Shown piece by piece: positions 21,461-30,245 of a stretch of DNA of 64,000 nt. Under the pieces are notes generated by a model. That model did no database searches. It was not told the DNA's origin and worked only from the letters and a program-made list of their open reading frames with translations. Made by a program: the position numbers and the translations under genes. Source of the DNA: Roseivirga sp. (GTDB taxonomy: Bacteria; Bacteroidota; Bacteroidia; Cytophagales; Cyclobacteriaceae); contig JAAWWF010000001.1 of NCBI GenBank assembly GCA_021404565.1, positions 124,001-188,000 on the forward strand. The letters run 5' to 3'. Position 1 is the first letter of the stretch, and every line of letters begins with the position of its first letter.

Positions 21461-24400
21461 GTGATAACCAGAAGGCTTTTATCGGCATGCTATATATTCC
21501 TGTTTTTGACATTTTCCGTTCAGGGAATTGCCCAGGAGTACAGTATCAAAGTCAAATCCATTGGTGTGGAAGACGGTCTGGTCAGTCGTAACATCGGACC
21601 CTTTTTTCAGGATGCCGGAGGACTGATGTGGATGGGCAGCAGCGAAGGCATGAGTCGTTATGACGGTTATCGGGTGAAGTCTTATACCGTAGAAAACGGT
21701 GCCCTTATCAGCGATGCTGTACGTAGTATTTCGGAAGATAGGGAAGGCAATCTCTGGTTGCTGGGTACAGACCCCAACCGAAGTAATGATATGGTTTTTC
21801 AGATCTTTGACCCGCGGTCTGGAAAATCAGTAATAGCTTCAGATTATTTTGATTCCCCGCTGCCAATGGACGTCCAGAACCTCTTGCGCATTCAGTCTGA
21901 CTATGTAAGTGGAAATCTATGGCTCATAACAAAAGATGACAAGGTTTACCTGTATGATCAACCCGATAATTCCGTCCCGTCATTCCGGCTGGTATATGAA
22001 GCCGGTAAAGTCATACATGGCATTAAAACCTGTCCTCAGGGAATCTGGCTGAGCTTCGAGGGTACTTTCCGGTTGTTAGCCCCCTCAGGAAGGATCATAA
22101 AGCAAGTGGATACGGGCAAACCCAGAGCACTGGGCATTCTGGGAGCAGATGATATGGGAAATGTTTATTACCTCCGGGAATTGCCTATTGCGGGTAAGCC
22201 TGACCAAAAGCCTCCGGTTCTTTTTGTGAATGAACACCCCCTGGGCGGGGCTGCTACCACTTTCTGGCAAGGTAAACGAATCATGGGTTTCGACCCTTAC
22301 CACAAACAAAGCTGGTATCTAAAGCAGGGGGCTTATGGTCGTACTGTCTATGATGGCTTTCTGAATGAATTGGTAGAATACGATTTAGAACAAGAGATTC
22401 AGGCTTTTCCTATACCTCTGTATTTTGATCGTTCGGGCAACGGTTGGTCTAATTTCGACAGCAGGATAAATATCATCAAGTTAGAAAAATCACTTTTCAC
22501 CAATTATCTCACGGATATCAGCGTATTCGGCATTAACGGATATGGCGCCCGGGGTCTTTATGTCAACGATCAGAACGAACTATTTACCAACGGACTTGGA
22601 CTCTCCTACAAGATTGACCTAAACTCTGGTAAAGAAGAACGCTTTAGCCCGAACACCAATTTCTATGGCGAAAAATTCATTAGAGGAGACACCGCCAAGG
22701 CCTATGCCACTCTTTACGGAGGGCATGGCGATCAGGAGGAACTGAAACGCCTGGCACTGATTCCTGATAAAAAGGGAAATCTCTGGTATACAGATGAAGG
22801 GGTACGCCTTTTCAAATATGATATCCATACCCAGGAATTCACTGATTATACCTACGCCAAAGACTATGAGGAAAGAGTACGGGGAGAGAGTGTCATTTAT
22901 TGGTCAGCTTTTTCAGACAGCAAGTCTCGTTTATGGCTGGGAGGAAATGTGGGGCTCGCTCAACTTGACGAAAAAGACAGTGTTATTCGGAAAGTTCGGA
23001 ACTATGGTGCGTTTGAAACACTGGGCCGGTCTTCTATCTATACCTTCCATGAAAACGAATCAGGCATATGGATTGGCGCTACTACAGGCCTTTATCTGAT
23101 GAATCCTGAAGGAAGGTTTATCAAAAGATTCCATACAGAAGGTGTCGTCAACGAAACAATCCCATTCAATACGATTGCACATATCAGGGAAGACAAAGAA
23201 GGCTTTCTATGGCTGGCTACCAAGGGTGGTGGCATTGTAAAACTCAATACATTTACAGGGGAATATAAGCAGTGGACTACTAAAAACGGGCTTTCGGATA
23301 ATACGGTTTATGCCACCTATGAGGACGACTATGGTTGTATCTGGGTTCCCAGTAATCGTGGTATAATGCGTATCAGGCTTGATGATTTCGGCATCAGTAC
23401 CTACACCACCGCTGATGGACTGATCCACGAGGAATTTAACACTACCTCACACTTCCAGGCAAAAAACGGCCAGTTGTTTTTCGGCAGCATTGACGGGGTA
23501 ACTTCCTTCCATCCAATGGATTTCTTAAACGAGCTTGAGTCTGATATTGTCCTGAAGGTCGTTGGACTGAAAAAACAGGAGAGAAAGACCGGTCTCTATC
23601 AGGAATCCACGCGGGACTATTTTACATCTGAACAGGTCAGGCTTGAACCTGATGAGCTCGGTTTTTCACTTGAATTCACGCTGTTGGACTTTATAGATTC
23701 TGATGAGAATACTTTCTCTTATAAAATTGAGGGGATTGATCAGCAATGGAGTTATGTGGACCAACCCCTGGTGAGAATTAACTCATTGCCATATGGCACA
23801 TATACACTCCTTGTAAGGGGTCAGGGGAGGCTGGGACAATGGTCCAGAGAGCTATCAATACCAGTAGTCGTAATACGGCCTTTCTACCTCCGCTGGTGGT
23901 TTTTTACCGTTATCGGACTTGCCCTCATCAGTCTGATCTGGTGGAGAGTCGCCTATCGCGAAAAAAGACTGTTACAGCGCCAGGCTGTACTAGAAGAAGA
24001 AATAGCCAGCCGAACCGTAAAAATCAGACAGCAGGCGGATGAGCTTCAGGAGTTGGATGCTCTTAAATCCAAGTTTTTTGCCAACGTATCCCACGAGCTG
24101 CGTACCCCACTCAGCCTGATCCTTGGTCCGGTGAACAAACTTATTTCCAGAAGAGATCTGGATCAGGGAACCCGGAAAGACCTGATCCGGATTCAGAAAA
24201 ACAGCCAGCAAATCAGCAAGCTGGTAGAAGAGATTCTGGATCTGACAAAGCTTGAGAATAAGAAGATGACTGCCAGGCCTAAATTGGTCAAACTGAAACC
24301 CTTCTTTAACAGACTTTATAACAGCTTTGAATCAAAGGCAGCCTTTCAAAACATAGAATTTCACTATAGTTATAAGGGAAACATCGATGAGTCTTTTCAT

Positions 24401-25591
24401 CTCGACCCGGATATGACAGAAAAGATCATCAATAATTTACTATCGAATGCCTTCAAATTCACCTCGGAAAATGGTCAGATTGTCCTCAGAGTACTCTGCG
24501 GTCCAGATCATTTGCTGGTTTCGGTCAGTGATGATGGCATGGGTATATCAAAGCAGGATCTCCCTCATGTTTTTGAACGTTTTTTTCAAACCAAAGACTC
24601 AAAAAGGGTAGCAAGTGGCGGCACGGGTATAGGCCTCGCATTGAGTAAAGAGCTTGCCGAAACCATGAATGGTCAGCTCATTGTACAAAGTGAAATTGAC
24701 AAGGGAAGTACTTTTACACTGACCCTCCCCTATGTGAACGTAGTTCCTTCTGTCGATGAATCCGTACCCAGGGAAACAGAACCTGTAAAGTCCGATAAGC
24801 AGGTCGAAAAGACATTCAGTAAAGAGGATTATGTCCTGGTGGTGGAAGACCACCCTGATATGCGCGATTTTATTGTCGGGAGCTTGTCTGAAGATTTTGG
24901 TACAATGGAGGCTGGAGACGGTCAGGAAGCGCTCTCGATTCTAAAAACCACCTCCAACAAGCCTAAGCTGATCATCACTGATATGATGATGCCAGAACTG
25001 GACGGCATGCAATTGCTTGCCACTCTGAAATCAGAAAAAGCATTTGAATCTATCCCGGTAATTATGCTGACCGCCAGAACGGCAGATGAAGATAAGCTGG
25101 AAGCTTTCAGGATCGGGGTGGATGATTATCTGATCAAGCCGTTTTCAGTTGAGGAGCTTAAAGCAAGAATCAGGAATCAGCTGAAAGCTTCAGAGTCCAG
25201 AAGAGTCGCCAATCTGGTGAGCGAAGTGAGTTATGAACATAACAACAGCCTTGCGGACAAGCTCGAAAACTGGCTGTTGGATGTGAAAAAAATCACTCAG
25301 GAGAATGTTCATAAAGTCGATTTCAACATAGCTTCCGTGGCGGAGGCTGTAGGACTAAGCGAACGACAATTTCAGCGAAATCTAAAGAAAGCAACAGGCT
25401 ACTCTCCCAATGTTTACCTGAAAGAAATCAGACTGCAAATGGCCAGAAACTACCTTGAACAGCAGCATTATGCGCATGTAACACAAGTGTCTCTCGCGGT
25501 TGGTTTCACCTCTGCTCCCTATTTTTCGAGACTCTACAAGGAACGCTTTGGAAAAACACCTGCTGCTTATTATCTGGAAAATATAAGATAG
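21461..25591 (+). CDS. Hybrid two-component system regulator (sensor, kinase, receiver and AraC HTH in one chain)
   Basis: The frame is open from a TTG at 21425, but the GTG at 21461 gives a proper signal peptide (TRRLLSACYIFLFLTFSVQG) and is preferred (1376 residues). Order: periplasmic two-propeller sensor built of Reg_prop repeats (GLVSRNIGPFFQDAGGLMWMG and later copies), a Y_Y_Y module before the membrane (IEGIDQQWSYVDQPLVRI), one TM helix (WWFFTVIGLALISLIWW), HisKA with the phospho-acceptor in SHELRTPLS (His near 878), HATPase (NLLSNAFKF, GGTGIGLALSK), a receiver domain (ITDMMMPELDG, Asp near 1174), and an AraC-type HTH at the end. These chimeras sense an extracellular ligand and switch on nearby genes. 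Position suggests control of the divergent surface-protein operon. The ligand is unknown. Confidence 0.93.
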   Translation: MITRRLLSACYIFLFLTFSVQGIAQEYSIKVKSIGVEDGLVSRNIGPFFQDAGGLMWMGSSEGMSRYDGYRVKSYTVENGALISDAVRSISEDREGNLWLLGTDPNRSNDMVFQIFDPRSGKSVIASDYFDSPLPMDVQNLLRIQSDYVSGNLWLITKDDKVYLYDQPDNSVPSFRLVYEAGKVIHGIKTCPQGIWLSFEGTFRLLAPSGRIIKQVDTGKPRALGILGADDMGNVYYLRELPIAGKPDQKPPVLFVNEHPLGGAATTFWQGKRIMGFDPYHKQSWYLKQGAYGRTVYDGFLNELVEYDLEQEIQAFPIPLYFDRSGNGWSNFDSRINIIKLEKSLFTNYLTDISVFGINGYGARGLYVNDQNELFTNGLGLSYKIDLNSGKEERFSPNTNFYGEKFIRGDTAKAYATLYGGHGDQEELKRLALIPDKKGNLWYTDEGVRLFKYDIHTQEFTDYTYAKDYEERVRGESVIYWSAFSDSKSRLWLGGNVGLAQLDEKDSVIRKVRNYGAFETLGRSSIYTFHENESGIWIGATTGLYLMNPEGRFIKRFHTEGVVNETIPFNTIAHIREDKEGFLWLATKGGGIVKLNTFTGEYKQWTTKNGLSDNTVYATYEDDYGCIWVPSNRGIMRIRLDDFGISTYTTADGLIHEEFNTTSHFQAKNGQLFFGSIDGVTSFHPMDFLNELESDIVLKVVGLKKQERKTGLYQESTRDYFTSEQVRLEPDELGFSLEFTLLDFIDSDENTFSYKIEGIDQQWSYVDQPLVRINSLPYGTYTLLVRGQGRLGQWSRELSIPVVVIRPFYLRWWFFTVIGLALISLIWWRVAYREKRLLQRQAVLEEEIASRTVKIRQQADELQELDALKSKFFANVSHELRTPLSLILGPVNKLISRRDLDQGTRKDLIRIQKNSQQISKLVEEILDLTKLENKKMTARPKLVKLKPFFNRLYNSFESKAAFQNIEFHYSYKGNIDESFHLDPDMTEKIINNLLSNAFKFTSENGQIVLRVLCGPDHLLVSVSDDGMGISKQDLPHVFERFFQTKDSKRVASGGTGIGLALSKELAETMNGQLIVQSEIDKGSTFTLTLPYVNVVPSVDESVPRETEPVKSDKQVEKTFSKEDYVLVVEDHPDMRDFIVGSLSEDFGTMEAGDGQEALSILKTTSNKPKLIITDMMMPELDGMQLLATLKSEKAFESIPVIMLTARTADEDKLEAFRIGVDDYLIKPFSVEELKARIRNQLKASESRRVANLVSEVSYEHNNSLADKLENWLLDVKKITQENVHKVDFNIASVAEAVGLSERQFQRNLKKATGYSPNVYLKEIRLQMARNYLEQQHYAHVTQVSLAVGFTSAPYFSRLYKERFGKTPAAYYLENIR

Positions 25592-25748
25592 CCAAGGTTG
25601 GATTTTTAAAAGTGATTCGACCTCTCCCGGAATGAACATCTCATCGTCCCACCTTCATAATGTAAAGACACATTTGTCCGTTTAGACCCAAAAAAAGGAA
25701 TTCCACTTTCGCAGAACCCCTTTGTTGGTTGTGTTGAGTATTGATTCC

Positions 25749-26150
25749 TTATTTAAGATGCAACCTGTAGTATGACGTGTTATGATTTTCAATCAGAAAA
25801 TCACTCGCGTTGATCAGCTTGCTTAAATGCTTGTTGTTAAGCTCCTCGACCTTTTTAATGGGAGCCTCCAGTAACAGCACGTTGTTTTCATCGTAGATTT
25901 TGATTGTCTTTACCGGAGAACTGAGAATGTTACCTTCCTCATCAAACTCCAAAAAGGGAGTTTCTTCTTCTTCGATATTCAAATCATCCTTTACTTGAAG
26001 GATGAGCTCTTTTGCTTCTCCTTTTGTCAACTTGTCTGCGTCCTTTACAGGTGCAGCAAGTGCCATAGTGCTAATTCCTACCAAGATGCCGATTGCCAAG
26101 ATGAATCGTCTCTTGATTACGTTGATGTTGTTGTTGATAATAGAGTCCAT
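25749..26150 (-). CDS. Small exported protein of unknown function
   Basis: 133 residues. Near the N-terminus is a signal peptide (RRFILAIGILVGISTMALAA) with cleavage expected near residue 33. The mature part is acidic and then basic, with no cysteine and no family I recognise. One stretch (VKTIKIYDENNVLLLEAPI) could form a short beta-hairpin. The gene stands alone, convergent with the two-component regulator, and has a sigma-54 type promoter about 90 bp upstream. Its function cannot be told from sequence. Confidence 0.7.
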   Translation of the reverse strand: MDSIINNNINVIKRRFILAIGILVGISTMALAAPVKDADKLTKGEAKELILQVKDDLNIEEEETPFLEFDEEGNILSSPVKTIKIYDENNVLLLEAPIKKVEELNNKHLSKLINASDFLIENHNTSYYRLHLK

Positions 26151-26240
26151 GACCTTTGTTGTTTATATTTTGAATTTTCCGGAACCACCCGGATGACTTT
26201 TTAAAGTTGCCGACCAAGACAACTGACCTGCCTCCTTAAT

Positions 26241-26257
26241 TGCAACGGGTGTGCCAA
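26241..26257 (-). promoter_or_regulatory. Sigma-54 (-24/-12) promoter
   Basis: The minus strand reads TTGGCACACCCGTTGCA. The invariant GG and GC dinucleotides are separated by exactly 10 nt, and the TGGCAC-N5-TTGC form matches the RpoN consensus. Transcription would begin around 26229, leaving a leader of about 80 nt before the ATG at 26150 of the small exported protein. RpoN promoters need an enhancer-binding activator; none is encoded nearby. Confidence 0.7.
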
Positions 26258-26457
26258 AAAAATCAAATACTTGATTATCAGTTATTTACAAATATTTTAA
26301 CACTGCATTAACATTAAAAGTGTACACATTCGCACAGGGTTGTACCCATTGTGATACACCTTTGAAACAGTGGGTATATTAAATTCTCATATTGAGCCAG
26401 AAAACGATTGCAGAGATTGCAGTTTGAATGGAAGATAAATGGCCAGGAAAGTGATGT

Positions 26458-26665
26458 CATCTGAGTATAGGAAGGTAGGAACTTAGTCTGTTATTTAACG
26501 AAAACTGAGCGAAGTCTCTCATGCAGATCCACCGGTAAAATGGTTCTGAGACTATCTCTAACTCAGAGTCTCGCAAGCGATGACTCTGAGAGAGCAATGT
26601 GGACCCGAAAAAGCAAACCTCGGAGTTTTCAAAGAATAAGCCGAGGGATGTGTAGATTCTGAAGG
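26458..26665. repeat. Palindromic intergenic element (REP-like candidate)
   Basis: This gene-free stretch contains a long imperfect palindrome at about 26555-26594. Its core arms CTCAGAGTC (26562-26570) and GACTCTGAG (26582-26590) are perfect, and TCGC-AA-GCGA inside extends the stem to 13 bp with one bulged base. CTCT/AGAG can extend it outward. The flanks contain further fragments of the same theme (TGAGCGAAGTCTCTCA, GTTCTGAGAC). A 76-codon minus-strand frame crosses it but looks non-coding. Dispersed repeats of this kind are common between genes in this phylum; copy number cannot be judged from one window. Confidence 0.45.
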
Positions 26666-26675
26666 AATAGGGCGT

Positions 26676-26707
26676 AAAAAAAGCCACCCCGTATGGGTGG
26701 CCAAAAT
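26676..26707 (-). terminator. Rho-independent terminator of the 26733-27329 gene
   Basis: The minus strand reads GCCACCC, a short ATACG loop, GGGTGGC, then a run of seven T. It lies about 25 bp after the stop codon of the small exported protein. Confidence 0.85.
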
Positions 26708-26732
26708 AACATCCTCCATTTTGATTGCACTC

Positions 26733-27329
26733 TCAATTCAGGATGACTGTATGAAAAAAGGTTCTGCCGTTGGCACTGAACTGGAACTTGTAGGTTCCAT
26801 CTTCCAGCTTGGACAGGTCATATGTCTTGCTGCCGGTACCGTCTGCTACGGTATGGCGGTACACTATATCATTGCTTGCATCAAACAGTGTTACTTTCAT
26901 ATCAGCGTTGTTCTGTCCGAAGAACACCTTAGCTGCGCCTTCACTTTGCTTTACTACCGGCTTTTCTATGATTACTTCAGCCGATCTTTTGATTTTTGCC
27001 GAAGATGAGGTCACCTCGATGGGAAGGATTTCTAACTGCCCTGCACTTTCAATCTCCAGATAGATCTCTCCTTCTTCCAGTGACTTCAGGTTGAAGACCC
27101 TGGCATATTCAGTGTTGTTGGTATTGTCTCTGAAGAGAAGCTCTCCCTCGGCATTCCAGATAGTAATGTTGGTACCCGCAGGTAAGTCTCCCAGTTGCAG
27201 CACCACTGCCTTGCTGTTTTTGGCTGATACTTTCAGGCTTCTTTCTGAAGCATTGTCTGTTGCGTTTGCGGTAAAAGAGGCCGCCAATAACATAGCAGCG
27301 GCCATCAATTTTGTAATTTGAGTTTTCAT
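26733..27329 (-). CDS. Small exported two-module beta protein
   Basis: The ATG at 27329 (198 residues) gives a clean signal peptide (TKLMAAAMLLAASFTANA); the frame also extends nine codons upstream, which is less likely. The mature protein looks like two similar beta-sandwich halves: one near residues 40-90 (AGTNITIWNAEGELLFRDN) and one near 145-198 (ADMKVTLFDASNDIVYRHT, SKLEDGTYKFQFSANGRTF). They resemble DUF3244/T9SS-domain-like folds, and the C-terminus (GRTFFHTVILN) resembles the end of sorting domains. An exported or surface role is likely; the molecular function is unknown. It has its own terminator and a leader with repeated TGTCAC motifs. Confidence 0.75.
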   Translation of the reverse strand: MKTQITKLMAAAMLLAASFTANATDNASERSLKVSAKNSKAVVLQLGDLPAGTNITIWNAEGELLFRDNTNNTEYARVFNLKSLEEGEIYLEIESAGQLEILPIEVTSSSAKIKRSAEVIIEKPVVKQSEGAAKVFFGQNNADMKVTLFDASNDIVYRHTVADGTGSKTYDLSKLEDGTYKFQFSANGRTFFHTVILN

Positions 27330-27361
27330 TGTGTTGTTGTTTTTTGAGTTCTTCATAAGTC

Positions 27362-27457
27362 ATCGCTCATGACCTTCGAGCGATTGCTTATTCAAACTAA
27401 CGGGGCTATTGAGCAAGGTTTGTCACGGGAGGGTAAAGGAATGTCACAAGTTGTCAC
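27362..27457 (-). promoter_or_regulatory. Leader with TGTCAC direct repeats and an inverted repeat
   Basis: TGTCAC occurs on the plus strand at 27421, 27442 and 27452 (GTGACA on the transcribed side), spaced 21 and 10 bp, so all three face the same side of the helix. Nearer the gene an inverted repeat ATCGCTC/GAGCGAT sits at 27362-27368 and 27378-27384. Phased direct repeats suggest a response-regulator or LytTR-type binding array upstream of the small exported protein gene. No -7 element was assigned. Confidence 0.35.
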
Positions 27458-27567
27458 AAAAGCTGTAAGCTTGTCGTAAATGGGCTAAAAAGCGCCCGTA
27501 TCTGCAGAAAAGGCAGGAAGAAAGTTTTAAAAACGTTCAAAACCTTCTGAAATCGTCATCAGATTTA

Positions 27568-27603
27568 ATAAAAAACCCCTGCCCGATCACTCAGGCAAGG
27601 GCA
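27568..27603 (-). terminator. Strong terminator closing the tail operon
   Basis: On the minus strand an 11-bp stem (CCCTTGCCTGA, loop GTGA, TCGGGCAGGGG, with two G-U pairs) is followed by TTTTTTATT. It lies about 25 bp after the stop of the last fibre gene and marks the end of the tail transcription unit. Confidence 0.9.
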
Positions 27604-27626
27604 CTCAACCCACTCAAAACTATTTC

Positions 27627-28739
27627 TTAGTAGACGGCATCGAACTCAATCTCGTTTACGGGAGATAGATACACTTGATCATTAGCATCGTGAACCATTT
27701 TGACAGCAAACTGAATAATATCCGTGGGGGTAGTAACCAATTTAAACTGTCCTCTTAGGGCTGCATGCAGCTTAGAACTATTAGATTTTAAATACTTACG
27801 TCTGATGCTTTCCCAGGAGCCAGTTGTACCTATACGATACATCAGTTCAAGTTCAAAATCATCTGCCGTACCTTCCTCCTGATAAAACATATCGCAAAAA
27901 ACCGTTACTATCTTTGGTTTCTCTGAGCTTGCAAATAATTCTCCTACTTGTATATCAGCGCTGGTCAATTGCAGTATAGTTCCGCTCGTAGTGATGCTCA
28001 CCGGAGGCGTATTAGCGTTTATAAGCGAGCCGGTTGCCTGACTGGAAACTCCACCACTATTAACGTGGTCCAGAGCTGAGGATACCTCGGCAAAAGTATC
28101 CAGATCACCGGCACCGGCCGTCAGAACCGCAATTTCGTTATCGGTATAGGTATTTGCAGCCGCTATGTCGGTTTGTAGCTGTGTAATAACTGATTGATCT
28201 GCTTTGGCTGTCAGGGCTGTTTCGACTTCAGCTAGTGTGTCAAAACCCTCGCTGGCCCCGTCTACAATATCAGCCTTAAAAGTATTCAGCTTCGCATCTA
28301 CATCGAGCATCACCGACAGCACATCTTTAAGCTGTTTCAGGTCTGCAAAGTTGACCTCTCCTGAATCTACAGCTGCCAGTGTGATCTGGTATTTGTAATC
28401 CATATGAACAGCTTCTATGGAGCCATCAGCGAACCTTACCTGATCTCCAATTTCGAGAGTGACCGGGTTTAATACCGGTACGTTCGTGCTGTCGGTCCCG
28501 GAAAAGGCATCAACCAGAAAGATTTCTCCCTGGGTAAAAATGGCTCCTGCTGAGATGTTGTAAGTATCTCCGGATCCATCATTTTTCAGACCCCACAACA
28601 CTGTTTTTTCATTGGCATCCAAACCCAGTGACAGCATCACGGTGTTGAGACTTTCTATGACCTGGTTTTGATGCTGCTGAAAAGTAACACCGCTTATTTC
28701 CTGGCCTCTGTTATAATTTGAATAATCGTTTCTTTTCAT
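27627..28739 (-). CDS. Distal tail fibre-like protein
   Basis: 370 residues and the last gene of the tail operon. The N-terminal ~130 residues look like a baseplate-attachment module (QEISGVTFQQHQNQVIESLN, VLWGLKNDGSGDTYNISAG). The middle part (about 150-230) is alpha-helical and heptad-like (LKQLKDVLSVMLDVDAKLN, TALTAKADQSVITQLQTDI), as in trimeric fibre shafts, and includes the fibre hallmark AANTYTDNEIA. The C-terminal ~120 residues are beta-rich and may be the tip. The start overlaps the stop of the gpI-like gene. Fibre genes are normally placed at this end of contractile-tail operons. The receptor is unknown. Confidence 0.75.
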   Translation of the reverse strand: MKRNDYSNYNRGQEISGVTFQQHQNQVIESLNTVMLSLGLDANEKTVLWGLKNDGSGDTYNISAGAIFTQGEIFLVDAFSGTDSTNVPVLNPVTLEIGDQVRFADGSIEAVHMDYKYQITLAAVDSGEVNFADLKQLKDVLSVMLDVDAKLNTFKADIVDGASEGFDTLAEVETALTAKADQSVITQLQTDIAAANTYTDNEIAVLTAGAGDLDTFAEVSSALDHVNSGGVSSQATGSLINANTPPVSITTSGTILQLTSADIQVGELFASSEKPKIVTVFCDMFYQEEGTADDFELELMYRIGTTGSWESIRRKYLKSNSSKLHAALRGQFKLVTTPTDIIQFAVKMVHDANDQVYLSPVNEIEFDAVY

Positions 28740-29221
28740 TACACTAGGGTTATTTTAAAGCGTTTGGAATGTAGTTTGTATTCTTTGACCAAAGCGATCA
28801 TTTCGTCTTTGGTGGGTTCATCGGGGACAACAGCCGAAGTTACATTTATGATAAAATCTACTGCCTCAGGGTCAAACTCATTTACATCAATGGCAATCGG
28901 GTTTTTAGGATTGCCCGGGTTGAAAACAGCCGGATTTCTCGTATCACCGGCCCCATAAACGTAGAAGGGCCTGGCCGTCTGGTTTTGGTTGACAACTTCA
29001 ATGTCTCCTCCAAATTTGTCCTGAAGGAGATATTTCAGAGAGATACTCTGACCATTCCATTTCAGCCTCTTATCTGTAGCGTTTATAAAATCTGTGAACA
29101 AGCCATGTACAAAAACTACCGGATGAGTAAGTGAGATCAGCCAGTCGACCTGCTTTAGCCCCCGCATAAAGGCGGGGATCATCATTTTCACCGATTTGGG
29201 TATGTTAAAATCGTACTTCAT
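28739..29221 (-). CDS. Baseplate wedge protein, gpI/Mu gp48-like position
   Basis: 160 residues. It starts inside the last codons of the gpJ-like gene (ATGA overlap) and its stop touches the next start, so the three are translationally coupled. I do not recognise a strong motif. The assignment rests on position: the small wedge protein always follows gpJ and precedes the fibres in P2/Mu-type tails. The N-terminal half (VKMMIPAFMRGLKQVDWLISL) is helical and the C-terminal half is beta-rich, ending in a conserved-looking basic tail. Confidence 0.55.
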   Translation of the reverse strand: MKYDFNIPKSVKMMIPAFMRGLKQVDWLISLTHPVVFVHGLFTDFINATDKRLKWNGQSISLKYLLQDKFGGDIEVVNQNQTARPFYVYGAGDTRNPAVFNPGNPKNPIAIDVNEFDPEAVDFIINVTSAVVPDEPTKDEMIALVKEYKLHSKRFKITLV

Positions 29222-30069
29222 TCCACACTGAATTTTAACATTTCAGAATACTGGGAACCGGTTTCGATTTCCAGGTACCCACTGGCAGGCTCATACATTC
29301 TGCTCACATTTGAGAAGTTGACGGCATCATCGGCCTTAGCCTCCATGCTTTCAATCCCCACATCTACCACACCTGCAACTGCCTGAATAGCATCAATCAG
29401 TTTGATCACCCGGAATGCTCCGTTGAACTCAAGGTTGGCGAGGTAGCTGTTAATGGCACTTTCCACATTCACCTCCAGGGTAGTAATGGGGACGAGTGCA
29501 TTGTGAAAAACCTCAATCGAAAACTTCAACTTGTCACTCGCATTTGAAACAGCCGTTACCGAAGACCCGGCATATTGAATCAGGTTCAGGTAGCCCTGAA
29601 AGGAAGTGAGTTCCTCGGGCGTGAGTTTTCTCAACGGCCCTTCTTCCTCATCCTGACTGGCTATTTTGACTACACTGGCTCCGAAATTCCCCGTAACAGC
29701 CACCCTCTTGACAATCTGATCGTCAGGCTTGAGGCTGCTATAGCCATAGGTGCCATCATTATTGAAAATGAGGGTGTCTCCGTTCTGGAATTTTCTACAC
29801 TCATTGGCCAGCCAGGTATCGGTACCCGGTATGGCTTTGAGTTTTTCTTCCACCTCTGCCTTAAAAAGGTCCCAGAGTTTTTCGTGGAAGAAAATGGTAA
29901 CAGCTGTGATATAGGCCCAGAGTCTCCAGACGGCTACTTTGGAACTGCTATTCAGGTCCTGTAAAAGGAGTTCTGTATCATCGGCTGAGTAACCGAGATC
30001 TTCCAGACTATCAAGGCTGTCTTTTTCAGCAATGATGTCTGCATATATTTCATTGATTGTTCTTGACAT
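29218..30069 (-). CDS. Baseplate wedge protein, gpJ/Mu gp47-like
   Basis: 283 residues. The N-terminal signature RTINEIYADIIAEKDSL followed by a Trp-rich helix (VAVWRLWAYITAVTIFFHEKL) is what I recall for the gpJ-like baseplate proteins of Bacteroidota phages. Later parts have the fold-like pattern LEVNVESAINSYLANLEFNGAFRVIKLIDAIQAVAGV, matching the C-terminal half of gpJ proteins. It would form the wedge ring around the hub. The gene overlaps the gpI-like gene by four bases and follows a 176-bp gap after the giant fibre gene. Confidence 0.7.
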   Translation of the reverse strand: MSRTINEIYADIIAEKDSLDSLEDLGYSADDTELLLQDLNSSSKVAVWRLWAYITAVTIFFHEKLWDLFKAEVEEKLKAIPGTDTWLANECRKFQNGDTLIFNNDGTYGYSSLKPDDQIVKRVAVTGNFGASVVKIASQDEEEGPLRKLTPEELTSFQGYLNLIQYAGSSVTAVSNASDKLKFSIEVFHNALVPITTLEVNVESAINSYLANLEFNGAFRVIKLIDAIQAVAGVVDVGIESMEAKADDAVNFSNVSRMYEPASGYLEIETGSQYSEMLKFSVE

Positions 30070-30245
30070 TATGATGAACGATTAAGTATTGAATGAACAT
30101 TTTTGATTGGCCCCGTGAGCGATCAGGAGTCTGGCACAGTGAAAAACCTCTACTTCGGTCTTCCTGGCTTAGTGCAGCAGCAAGCTGACCACTCAGCTTA
30201 ATAGGGGTTTATATAAGAAGTATGCAAATACACTGAACAGAAGTT
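30070..30245. other. Gap inside the tail operon with a hairpin
   Basis: This is the only sizeable gap in an otherwise overlapping operon, and it separates the giant LamG fibre gene from the gpJ-like gene. It holds a perfect 7-bp hairpin (AAGCTGA, loop of 4, TCAGCTT, at 30182-30199) without a U-tract. No ORF was seen. The gap may mark the edge of an inserted or exchanged fibre gene. Confidence 0.45.

Noticed and set aside
26457-26687. 76-codon minus-strand ORF
   Set aside because: It crosses the palindromic element and the terminator, has no start context or recognised protein pattern, and looks like repeat-derived noise.
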